NCBI GenBank assembly: GCA_016795035.1
Contig: JAEUIT010000018.1
Span: 1-64,000 of the forward strand
DNA from: Phycisphaerae bacterium
Lineage (GTDB): Bacteria; Planctomycetota; Phycisphaerae; Phycisphaerales; SM1A02
Length of the DNA stretch: 64,000 nucleotides
Reading direction: 5' to 3'
In this document: one piece after another, positions 43,597-51,399 of the stretch
Layout of the letters: each line of letters begins with the position of its first letter
How positions within the stretch are numbered: the stretch's first letter is position 1
The notes under the pieces: model-generated
What the model was told of the DNA's origin: nothing
The model's input: only the letters and a program-made list of their open reading frames with translations
The model's database searches: none
Program-made: the position numbers and the translations under genes

Positions 43597-45336
43597 TCAG
43601 CAGGCGCCCCAGGCGCCAAGGAGCTGACCGAGGTCAGCGCCGTCGACCGAGCCGTTGCCGTCGATGTCGCCGGTGCCCGAGCCGCCCCAGTTGCCGAGGA
43701 GAAGGCCGAGGTCGGCGCCGTCGATCGTGCCGCTGTTGTCGAGGTCCGCCGGGCACGCCGGAACGACCACGCAACCGCCGGGCGGCGGAACGTTGAAGCC
43801 GTACGCATCGGCGGCCGTCCACGAGCAGAGCCAGTTCTCGTTGGCCGCGAAGCCGCCGCGATACTGAGCCTGGGCGAAGAAGCCGTCGTTGGGCGCGGTG
43901 CCGACGCTCGCGAGCGCCGCGTTCGCCGGGCGGGGGTCGAGCGACACGACCTGCGCCATCACGAGGTTGCCGTTGAGAATCGTGTTCGGGCCACGCGTGA
44001 TCGACGTGATCGGCGAGGCGGTCGGATTCGCGACGGCCGTTCCGGCGTTCACGTTATTGTTGGCCGCGTCGAACACGCCGCGAGCGTTCGCTTCGGTGTA
44101 CGCCGTCGGCGACGTGTTGTTGTACATGACGCTGTCGGTGATCTGCGCGAGCTTGCCCGAGGACTGCGCCGTGTAGAAGGCCGCAGGATTCGCGGGCGCG
44201 TTCACCGGCGAGAACTGGTTCCAGTCGGTGGTCCAGGTGTTCGGCCACGAGAGCGTGCCGTTGAAGCCGTAGCCCTCGCCGCCGTCGCCGTCGGTGTTGT
44301 CGAAGGAGACGAGACGGTCGCCGATGTCCATGAAGATGCAGTTGCGGTACTGCATGCGGGCGTTGTCGCGCCACGCGGTCGCGTGGTCGCCCGACGGGCC
44401 GCCGAGGGGCTGGCCGATCATCGTGAAGTTGTAGACCACGCCAGTCGTGACCGGCTGCGCGTCGGCACCTTCGGCGCCGTCGGTCTCGAAGAGGTTGTCG
44501 CCGACGCCCGAGCCCTGCGCCGCGCTCAGGCTCCAGCCCTGCACGATGAGGCCGAACTGCGCCTTGCCGCGCCAGCCCTGGTCGATGTCGAAGCTATCGT
44601 CGCCGACGTTCCAGATCGAGACATACTTGAAGTTGACGGTGCCGCCCCAGACTTCGATGCCGTCGTCGACGTTGTTCATGATCTCGACGTTCTCGATGTC
44701 CGTCTCGCGGCCGATGCCGCCGAGCGAGAGGCCGTTGAGCTCGTTGTTCAGGCCGACGACCTTGCCGCCGTAGCGGAGCGAGACAAACTTGAGCGAGCCG
44801 CTGTCGTCGTCGTCGTTGCCGCCGCCGTAGAGCGTGTCCGGATCGCCGGCGAACGCGGGCACGAGGCCTTCCATCGGAGTCGTGTTGTTCGCGTTCGGGG
44901 TCTTCGTGTTGCCGGCGGTCTGCGAGTCGGAGATGTAGGCCTTCCCCATGATCGTGAGGTTGCCCCACTCGTTCGCGGCGGCGCGCCACGTGCCCGTCTT
45001 GGGATCGCCCGCGGTCCACGTTGCAACGTCGTTCGTCGACGTGAAGATGATCGGCTCATCCTGCGTGCCGATCGCGACGATCTTCGAGCCGCGGGTGACG
45101 GCCAAGCTGCCGCCGACGCCGGCCTGGCTCGCGACGACCGTTCCCGGCTCGATCGTGAGCGTGGCGCCGTTCTTCACATAGATTTGCTTCGTCAGTCGAT
45201 AGACGTTGCTCGCCGACCAGGTCGTCGACGTCGTGATGTCCGAGTTCACGAGCACTTCGACCGCGAAGGTCGAGCTCGTCGCGATGAAGAGCGCGCCGCC
45301 CATCGCCGCCACTGCCATGTTGATCTTGCTGCGCAT
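43597..45336 (-). CDS. secreted beta-helix protein with C-terminal dockerin-like repeats
   Basis: A 579-residue secreted protein. The signal peptide (about 1-25, ending SSTFAVE) is followed by a Gly/Asn/Thr-rich region with parallel-beta-helix character (about 35-500; YVKNGATLTIEPGTVV, NWGNLTIMG-like turns). The C-terminus carries two calcium-binding dockerin-like repeats (DLDNSGTIDGADLG and DIDGNGSVDGADLG, each ending LLGNWG/LLGAWG), a planctomycete C-terminal signature. ATG 45336 has GGGAG six bases upstream, the best Shine-Dalgarno in this region. It is the first gene of the minus-strand TonB series and is separated from the rest by a hairpin. It may be a surface or extracellular structural protein. 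Confidence 0.9.
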   Translation of the reverse strand: MRSKINMAVAAMGGALFIATSSTFAVEVLVNSDITTSTTWSASNVYRLTKQIYVKNGATLTIEPGTVVASQAGVGGSLAVTRGSKIVAIGTQDEPIIFTSTNDVATWTAGDPKTGTWRAAANEWGNLTIMGKAYISDSQTAGNTKTPNANNTTPMEGLVPAFAGDPDTLYGGGNDDDDSGSLKFVSLRYGGKVVGLNNELNGLSLGGIGRETDIENVEIMNNVDDGIEVWGGTVNFKYVSIWNVGDDSFDIDQGWRGKAQFGLIVQGWSLSAAQGSGVGDNLFETDGAEGADAQPVTTGVVYNFTMIGQPLGGPSGDHATAWRDNARMQYRNCIFMDIGDRLVSFDNTDGDGGEGYGFNGTLSWPNTWTTDWNQFSPVNAPANPAAFYTAQSSGKLAQITDSVMYNNTSPTAYTEANARGVFDAANNNVNAGTAVANPTASPITSITRGPNTILNGNLVMAQVVSLDPRPANAALASVGTAPNDGFFAQAQYRGGFAANENWLCSWTAADAYGFNVPPPGGCVVVPACPADLDNSGTIDGADLGLLLGNWGGSGTGDIDGNGSVDGADLGQLLGAWGAC

Positions 45337-45823
45337 TGAGATCTCCCTAAGAAACTGAACCACCGCCACCGAACGAGACGTCCACCGCGCGACGTTGCGC
45401 GACGAATCGCCGCGACCGCCCGTGCGGGTCGAGAGCTCAGGTCGACTCTCGCCGTGGAACCCGATTGACGCGTCACCGACGCGCCCGCGGGCAAACCTAC
45501 GACCACTGTGTGAGCGACCGGTTAGCGAGCGCTTCGCTCTCGGGTGTGACTCCGTTCACGCGAACGGTGCCCGCAGCCGGGATCGATGCGACGAGGCGAA
45601 ATCTATGCGCCAACTGTTTCCGCGGCGCTAGCGCGAACAATGCCCGACGTGAGGTTCGCGCGAGCGCGACGTTCGGCCAGCGGCAAGACGATGTGAAGGC
45701 GCCGCGCGCGAGACACGCGCGTTTTGGCCCGTGCGTGCGGCTCGTGCCGCATTCCGCCGCGATCCCGCATGTCGAGGCGGCGCTTCGGCTGCGCAAAGTC
45801 CTGAACAAAGGCACAATGGTGCC
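45337..45823. other. 487-bp divergent intergenic region
   Basis: The region lies between the minus-strand beta-helix gene and the plus-strand ExbB gene and must contain both promoters. No reading frame on either strand looks protein-like. CACAAT (45812-45817) ends six bases before the GTG at 45824, a near match to the leaderless pattern. I see no convincing -35, operator or RNA family. Confidence 0.5.
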
Positions 45824-46531
45824 GTGATCGCCACGCTTACATGCGTCCTAGCGCAGTCCTCCGGTCCCCAGGCGCCGAGCTTCGCGAGCATCTTCTTCTG
45901 GAGCAACTCGCCGTCCGGCGGTCTCGATTGGGTGGGCAGCGCCATGATCTGGCTGCTGATCGCCCTCTCCGCGTTCAACGTCTATCTCATCGCGTCGCTC
46001 TACCGCGAAATGCGACCCGAGGCGATCTCGCCCGCGTCGACGCTCGAGCACGTCCGCACGCTCGTGCTCGGCGAGCGCTACCGCGAGGCGCTCGAGGCGA
46101 CGCGCACCGACCCCAGCGATCTCGGCCGCATGCTGCACGCGGCGTTCGTTGCCGCGCCGAAGGGCGAGGCCGCGATGCTCGACTCCTTCGTTGCAGCCGC
46201 GGACGAGGCGCGGGCCGACCGGCTGCGGACGATCGAGCGGCTCAACGTGCTCGGCCAGATCAGCCCGATGATCGGACTCTTCGGAACCGTGTACGGCATG
46301 ATCGTGGCGTTCCAGACGATCGCGTCGAGCGGCGGCGCCGCCGATCCCGTGCTGCTCGCCGGCGGCATCGGAACCGCGCTCGTCACGACGTTCTGGGGTC
46401 TTCTCATCGCGATCCCCGCGCTGACGGTGTACGCCTCCCTCCGCACGAAGATCGAGCGGGCGAGCGCCAACGCGGAGCGCGAGGCCGAAACGATCCTCTC
46501 GCTCTTCGGGGCGAAGCGCGATGCCGCCTGA
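45824..46531 (+). CDS. MotA/TolQ/ExbB proton channel protein (set 3)
   Basis: A 235-residue ExbB/TolQ protein with helices at about 33-52 (SAMIWLLIALSAFNVYLIAS), 140-165 and 180-205; the signature ISPMIGLFGTVYGMIVAFQ is intact. GTG 45824 is chosen because upstream in-frame residues are Arg/Ala-rich and unlike the family, and CACAAT lies at the leaderless distance. It overlaps the next gene by 11 bases. With two ExbD-like genes and a large TPR gene it forms a coupled unit. Confidence 0.9.
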   Translation: MIATLTCVLAQSSGPQAPSFASIFFWSNSPSGGLDWVGSAMIWLLIALSAFNVYLIASLYREMRPEAISPASTLEHVRTLVLGERYREALEATRTDPSDLGRMLHAAFVAAPKGEAAMLDSFVAAADEARADRLRTIERLNVLGQISPMIGLFGTVYGMIVAFQTIASSGGAADPVLLAGGIGTALVTTFWGLLIAIPALTVYASLRTKIERASANAEREAETILSLFGAKRDAA

Positions 46532-47057
46532 CGCGACGAACGATCGACGCGCATCGCGGCGCCCGCGCCGTCGCGGCGCCGCGCTCGCGGCGCCGATCAG
46601 CTTGGGCGCGACGCTGACGCCGCTCATCGACATGAGCTTCCTGCTCGTGACGTTCTTCGTGCTCGTCGCGCACGTGTCGGCGACCGAGCGCGTGGCGCTC
46701 CGGCCGCCGTCGCCCTCGAATCCCGCGAGCGTGAAGCCGGCGAAGGAAGCCCGCGTCGTGCTCAACGTGCTCGCCGGCGTGGAGGAGGCGTACGCGCTCG
46801 GCACCGAACGGTTCCGCGACGACGTCGGCGGCCGGACCGCGTTGCGGACGAGGCTCGTCGAGCTGTATGTCGCGAACCCGACGGTCCGCGTGAACCTCCG
46901 CGCCGATCGCGCGGCGCGCTACGACCGCGTGGAGCCCGCGATGCGGATCATCAGTGCCGCGGCTGCAACGGCGAGCGCGCAGCTCGGCACGCCCATCGAG
47001 CCGCGCATGCATCTCGTCGTCCTGCGCGAGGCGGAAGGGACGCCCCGTGTCCGCTAG
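46521..47057 (+). CDS. ExbD/TolR-family protein (set 3, first)
   Basis: A 178-residue ExbD-like protein. A basic N-terminus (RRASRRPRRRG) precedes a helix with the essential Asp in LTPLIDMSFLLVTFFVLVA, and a periplasmic domain follows. It overlaps both neighbours by 11 bases. It is longer than usual because of an extended linker (about 55-80). Confidence 0.9.
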   Translation: MPPDATNDRRASRRPRRRGAALAAPISLGATLTPLIDMSFLLVTFFVLVAHVSATERVALRPPSPSNPASVKPAKEARVVLNVLAGVEEAYALGTERFRDDVGGRTALRTRLVELYVANPTVRVNLRADRAARYDRVEPAMRIISAAAATASAQLGTPIEPRMHLVVLREAEGTPRVR

Positions 47058-47550
47058 CCGCGGCTCGCCAGCACGGCGGCGCGCCACCGCCGGCGCCGCG
47101 AGCCTATCGCTCAACATGACGCCGATGATCGACGTCACGTTTCAGCTCCTCATCTACTTCCTCCTCGGCACGAGCTTCGTCCTGGGCGAGGAGATCTACC
47201 GCGTCGACCTTCCCGATCGGACGGAACGGCGCGAGCGCGGCGAAGGCACCGGCGAGGATCCGATCGTCATCCGCATCCGCTCGCAGTCGGCCGAGCTCAA
47301 CGATTACCGCGTCGACCTCGAGGGCCCGCTCTCCACGTTGCCGACCGATCGCTCGCTTGCCGAAGGCCTGCGGGCGAGCATCGTCTCCGCCGAGAACCCG
47401 AACGGCCTCGTCTCCCGCCGCACGCCCGTCGTCATCGCGCCGAGCGCCGACACCCGTTGGGAGCATGCGGTCGACGTGTTTGACGCGGCCGTGAAGGCTG
47501 GCTTCAATCGGGTCGCCTTTGCGCCCACGTCGAAGGACGCCCCCCGTTGA
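47047..47550 (+). CDS. ExbD/TolR-family protein (set 3, second)
   Basis: A 167-residue ExbD-like protein starting with GTG at 47047. The membrane helix has the canonical LNMTPMIDVTFQLLIYFLLG with the proton-relay Asp. The periplasmic part contains a charged insert (RTERRERGEGTGED). It overlaps the upstream stop by 11 bases, and its own stop overlaps the TTG start of the TPR gene (TTGA). Confidence 0.92.
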   Translation: MSASRGSPARRRATAGAASLSLNMTPMIDVTFQLLIYFLLGTSFVLGEEIYRVDLPDRTERRERGEGTGEDPIVIRIRSQSAELNDYRVDLEGPLSTLPTDRSLAEGLRASIVSAENPNGLVSRRTPVVIAPSADTRWEHAVDVFDAAVKAGFNRVAFAPTSKDAPR

Positions 47551-49775
47551 CGCGTCGCTCGCTCGCCATCCTTCTTCTCGCCGTTGCAGCCTTGCCGTCG
47601 CCGGCGCGCGCGGCGCCTCCCGACCTGCGCGAGCTCGATGCGATCGTCCTCGACGCGTCACGCTCCCCTCCCGAACGCCGTGCGGCACTCGAGCGCGCCA
47701 TCGCGGAACGACGGGCGAGGCTGCCGTCGGCGAAGCCCTCGGAACGCGACGCGCTCGCGCTCGACTTGGCGGAGTCGCTGATCCTGGTGCGGCCGTCGCT
47801 CGACGGAACCGACCACTTTGCGGCCGTGGGGCTGCTCGAGGCCCGCGACTTCGCCCGCGTGCAGCAGAGCGTGCTCGAGGCGGAGAAGCTGCTCGACGGC
47901 GTTCCGGACTCGCCGCGCATGCGCGTCCTCCGCGCGATCGCCGGCGCGCGGAGGATCGACCTCGCGCTCGGCGACGGCGTCGCGGCGTCGCCCGCGCCGC
48001 TGACGGGCCTCTCGTCGCCCACGCGCGAGATCGTCATGATCGCGAACGCGCGGCTTCTTCTCGCGTCGCAGCCCGCAGCGGCGCAGGCGACGCTCGACGA
48101 GGTGGTGACCACGGCGGGCGTGCCCTCGGCCGTCGCGCTGACCGCCCGTCTCCTCGGTCCGCTCGGTGCGGCGGAGCGCGGCGATGCGGCGTCCCTCTCC
48201 GCGTTGCAGGCGATCGCCGCTGGAACGTCGCGCAATGCGATCGCCGAGCGGCTCCTGGTGGGCGACGCCCTCGCCCGCGCCGCACGCCATTTGCACCGGG
48301 CGCCTGACGAGGCCGTCGCCGCGTGGTCGGAGCTCCTGCGCTCCGTTGCCCGCGAGGATGCCGCGAGCGCTCGCGCCGCCGTGATCGAACGGGTCCAGAC
48401 GATCGTCGATCCCGCGTCGGTCGACGCGTCCACCGCCGCACCGCTCGTGTTGGCGGCCGTGATCCGCGACGTCGCCAAGCGCGATCTCGCCGGCGTGGTC
48501 GCGGCGCTCGACCGCATGCTGCGCGACGAGGAGATCGCGGGGCTCGGCGCGCTCGCGCCGCTCCTCGCCTTCGAGCGCGCCCGCCTTCTCGCCCTTGCGG
48601 GCGACTACCGCGAGGCGGCACAGAAGTTCCGCACGCTCGCGTTCGAGCGATCCGACGATCCCGTGGCCTCCGAGGCGATCGACCTCGCGATGGAACTCCT
48701 CTTCGAGCTGTCGCTGTCGCCGTCGACGACCGAGGCGCAGAAGGCCGACGCCGCGACCGCGATGACCGAGGCGATCGCGAAGTTCTACGACCATCCGAAG
48801 CGCGACCGTTGGCGCGTGCATCTCGGCAACGTGGAGCTTGACCGCGGCCGATTGGCGGCGGCGCGCACCGCGTTCGCGGCCTCGCCAAGCGAGAGCGCTC
48901 GCGAAGGCCTCGCGCTCGCGTGGCTCCTCACCGCGCTCGGTGCCCGCGGCGAGGCGGAGGTGGCCGCGTCGCTGCGCGAGTCCGACGCCGCGATGCCGGC
49001 TCCGGCTGCAACGCCGAGTGCACGGCGACTGCTGCTCGAAGGGCTTCGGGCCCGAGCCACAGGCGACAACGGGACTGCGGCCGCGCGCATCGACGCCGCA
49101 CTTGCGGACCCGTCGCTGCTCACGGGCGACGTGCGCGTCGGCTTCCGGGAGCTTCTCTCGTCGCAGCGCCGCGCAAGCGCGCCGCCCGCGCTCACGCCCG
49201 GCGCCGCCGCCGCGGCGGAACGGATGCCCACCCTGGCGCGCGACGCGATCGTCGCCGAGCTTGAAACGTCGTTCGCGCGCTCCGCGGAGATCAGCGAGGC
49301 GACGGCGGCTGTCGAAGCCACCTCACTGCGCACGCTGTTGCCGCCCCCGCCGCGCGTGCTCGCCACGATGACGCCGGCGCAGCGCGCGCTCGTGGCCACG
49401 GCGCTTCTCGCGGATCGGCGACGCACCGAGGCCGCCGCGATCACAGGCCCTCTTCTCGCCGAAAGCCAGGATCCCGCGACGATGCTGCTGCACGCCCGCG
49501 CGGTCGAGGAGTCGCAGCCGCGCGAGGCATTCGACCTCTACCGCGCGATCGTGCAGCGCGCCGAGCCGCAGTCGTCGGCGTGGTGGAACGGACAGGTCGG
49601 CGAGCTGCGGCTTCGCTTCGCCACGCCGTCCGCAGAGACCGCAGAACTCGTGATCGCCCGCGTCAATCGGCTGCGGCAAACGGATCCCGACCTTGGCGGC
49701 GAGCGCACCCGTGCCGCGCTCGAAGGGCTCGCGGAGTCGGCGCACGCGGAGCTTCGCAAGGCCACGGCGCGATGA
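47547..49775 (+). CDS. large exported helical-repeat (TPR-like) protein
   Basis: A 742-residue protein with a signal peptide (about 1-22, LAILLLAVAALPSPARA) and an almost wholly alpha-helical, Ala/Arg/Leu-rich body resembling degenerate TPR solenoids (LLALAGDYREAAQKFRTLAF is one clear repeat). The TTG start overlaps the ExbD stop. No enzymatic motif is seen. It is probably the periplasmic partner driven by, or stabilising, the ExbB/ExbD/ExbD motor. Its stop overlaps the start of dinB (ATGA). Confidence 0.8.
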   Translation: MTRRSLAILLLAVAALPSPARAAPPDLRELDAIVLDASRSPPERRAALERAIAERRARLPSAKPSERDALALDLAESLILVRPSLDGTDHFAAVGLLEARDFARVQQSVLEAEKLLDGVPDSPRMRVLRAIAGARRIDLALGDGVAASPAPLTGLSSPTREIVMIANARLLLASQPAAAQATLDEVVTTAGVPSAVALTARLLGPLGAAERGDAASLSALQAIAAGTSRNAIAERLLVGDALARAARHLHRAPDEAVAAWSELLRSVAREDAASARAAVIERVQTIVDPASVDASTAAPLVLAAVIRDVAKRDLAGVVAALDRMLRDEEIAGLGALAPLLAFERARLLALAGDYREAAQKFRTLAFERSDDPVASEAIDLAMELLFELSLSPSTTEAQKADAATAMTEAIAKFYDHPKRDRWRVHLGNVELDRGRLAAARTAFAASPSESAREGLALAWLLTALGARGEAEVAASLRESDAAMPAPAATPSARRLLLEGLRARATGDNGTAAARIDAALADPSLLTGDVRVGFRELLSSQRRASAPPALTPGAAAAAERMPTLARDAIVAELETSFARSAEISEATAAVEATSLRTLLPPPPRVLATMTPAQRALVATALLADRRRTEAAAITGPLLAESQDPATMLLHARAVEESQPREAFDLYRAIVQRAEPQSSAWWNGQVGELRLRFATPSAETAELVIARVNRLRQTDPDLGGERTRAALEGLAESAHAELRKATAR

Positions 49776-50971
49776 CGGGCGACGCAACGACGAGCACGCG
49801 CGGCTGGCCGCGCACGATCCTGCACGTTGACATGGACGCGTTCTACGCCTCGGTCGAACAGCGCGACAACCCCGAGCTGCGCGGCAAGCCGGTGCTCGTG
49901 GGCGGGCGCGGTCGACGCGGCGTCGTCGGCGCCGCGTCGTACGAGGCGCGACGGTTCGGCTGCCGCTCCGCGATGCCGACGGGCCAGGCGCTCGCGCTCT
50001 GCCCGCACGCCATCGTGGTGCGCCCGCGCTTCGAGCGCTATCGCGCGGACAGCGACGCGCTGATGGCGATCCTCGAGCGCTTCTCGCCGCTCGTGCAGCC
50101 GATCTCGCTCGACGAGGCGTTCGTCGACGTCACCGGCTCCGAGCGGCTTCTCGGCGACGGCGTGGCGATCGCCCGCGACATTCGCCGGCTCGTGCGCGCG
50201 GAGCTCTCGCTCACCTGCTCCGTCGGCGTGGCGCCGAACAAGTTCGTGGCGAAGCTCGCGAGCGACCTGGAGAAGCCCGACGGCCTCACGGTGCTTCCGC
50301 CCGTGGGGCTTGCGGCCCGCCTTGCCCCGCTCGCGCTCGAGCGCATGTGGGGCGTTGGCCCGGTGGCTGCGGAGGCGCTCCACCGGTTCGGCTTCCGCAC
50401 CTTCGGTGACGTGCAGCGGGCGAACCGCGACGACTTCGTCTCGATCTTCGGCGACTCGGGCGAGCACTGGTACGAGCTCAGTTTCGGCCGTGACGATCGG
50501 CCGGTCACGATCGAGCGCACGGCCGCGAGCGTCGGACACGAGCAGACGTTCGGCGAGGATCTCCGCGTTGCAGCCGAGGTCGAGCGGCATCTCCTCGCGC
50601 AGGCCGAAGACGTGGCGATTCGGCTCCGGCGCAAGGAATTGAAGGCGACACGCCTGACGGTGAAGATCCGCTTCGGCGACTTCAAGACGATCAGCCGCTC
50701 GACGACGCTCGACAGCGCGACCGACCGCACCGATGTCCTCTGCGACGCGGCGCGAAAACTCTTTCGGGCATGGGCCGCAAACGGCTTCCGCCCGGTGCGC
50801 CTCATCGGCTGCACGGCCGGCGGACTCGTCGAAGGTCCGAGCCAGTTGGGGCTCTTCGACGTCGACCGCTCGGAGAAGCAGCGTGCGGTCGATCACGCGA
50901 CCGACCTCATCCGCGCCAAGTTCGGCAAGGGATCGATCGGTCGCGCCGGACGACCCGATGCGGACGAGTGA
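49772..50971 (+). CDS. dinB: DNA polymerase IV (Y-family translesion polymerase)
   Basis: A 399-residue Y-family polymerase. Palm motifs are present: ILHVDMDAFYASVEQ with the first catalytic Asp, and PISLDEAFVDVT with the second Asp-Glu pair. The steric-gate aromatic (AFYASVE), the VGVAPNKFVAKLASD segment, the helix-hairpin-helix GVGPVAAEALH and the little-finger domain follow. Near the C-terminus is a beta-clamp motif QLGLF. It copies damaged DNA with low fidelity. The ATG overlaps the stop of the TPR gene, so it appears to be the last gene of an ExbB/ExbD operon, an odd context. No LexA-box-like palindrome is seen upstream. Confidence 0.95.
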   Translation: MTGDATTSTRGWPRTILHVDMDAFYASVEQRDNPELRGKPVLVGGRGRRGVVGAASYEARRFGCRSAMPTGQALALCPHAIVVRPRFERYRADSDALMAILERFSPLVQPISLDEAFVDVTGSERLLGDGVAIARDIRRLVRAELSLTCSVGVAPNKFVAKLASDLEKPDGLTVLPPVGLAARLAPLALERMWGVGPVAAEALHRFGFRTFGDVQRANRDDFVSIFGDSGEHWYELSFGRDDRPVTIERTAASVGHEQTFGEDLRVAAEVERHLLAQAEDVAIRLRRKELKATRLTVKIRFGDFKTISRSTTLDSATDRTDVLCDAARKLFRAWAANGFRPVRLIGCTAGGLVEGPSQLGLFDVDRSEKQRAVDHATDLIRAKFGKGSIGRAGRPDADE

Positions 50972-50981
50972 GCGGCGCCGC

Positions 50982-50987
50982 TACGCT
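50982..50987 (+). promoter_or_regulatory. putative -10 box (TACGCT) of the SemiSWEET-like gene
   Basis: TACGCT ends six bases before the ATG at 50994, within the 22-bp gap after dinB. It is the same hexamer and spacing as at 32818, supporting a leaderless start. Confidence 0.45.
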
Positions 50988-50993
50988 CCCGGA

Positions 50994-51305
50994 ATGGTCG
51001 ACCCGTTGAGCCCCGTGCTTGCCGACACCGCGGCGCAGATCGCCGGCTGGATTCCCGCCGTCGTCTTTCCGCTGGCGGGGGCGGTGCAGCTCGTTGCGAT
51101 CCTGCGGGCCCGCAGCGCACGCGGCGTGTCGATCGTGAGCTGGATGATGTTCGCCGTGGCGAACGTGTGCCTCTTCATCTATCTCGGCCGCTACACCGAA
51201 CCGCAGGCGATCCTCTCCGGTCTCGGCACCGCGGCGCTCAACGTTGCAGTCGTCGTTGCAGCGTTCGTCTACCGCTCGCGCGACGCGCAGGCGGCAAAAC
51301 AATGA
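50994..51305 (+). CDS. SemiSWEET/PQ-loop-type small membrane protein
   Basis: A 103-residue protein with three membrane helices (about 15-38, 48-66, 74-95), the size and topology of bacterial SemiSWEET sugar transporters and related PQ-loop proteins. The first helix ends in a segment (LVAILRARSARGVSIVSW) matching the family pattern in which a conserved PQ-like turn is followed by a Ser-rich start of the second helix; a true PQ pair is absent. It would work as a dimer. Family assignment is by topology and short motifs, so moderate confidence. Confidence 0.65.
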   Translation: MVDPLSPVLADTAAQIAGWIPAVVFPLAGAVQLVAILRARSARGVSIVSWMMFAVANVCLFIYLGRYTEPQAILSGLGTAALNVAVVVAAFVYRSRDAQAAKQ

Positions 51306-51341
51306 CGCCTGCCGGCGGAAGCAAGGACCGCCGGCAGGCGT
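51305..51341 (+). terminator. 14-bp perfect hairpin at the SemiSWEET stop
   Basis: ACGCCTGCCGGCGG (51305-51318) pairs perfectly with 51328-51341 around a 9-base loop. The stem begins on the last base of the stop codon. There is no T run, so it is a strong hairpin that could end transcription or block read-through from the convergent gene ending at 51400. Confidence 0.65.
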
Positions 51342-51399
51342 CTGGCTCCGCAACGGCATTGCTCCCCGTCGCGGCGCCCACACACGGATCATGTGGCGC

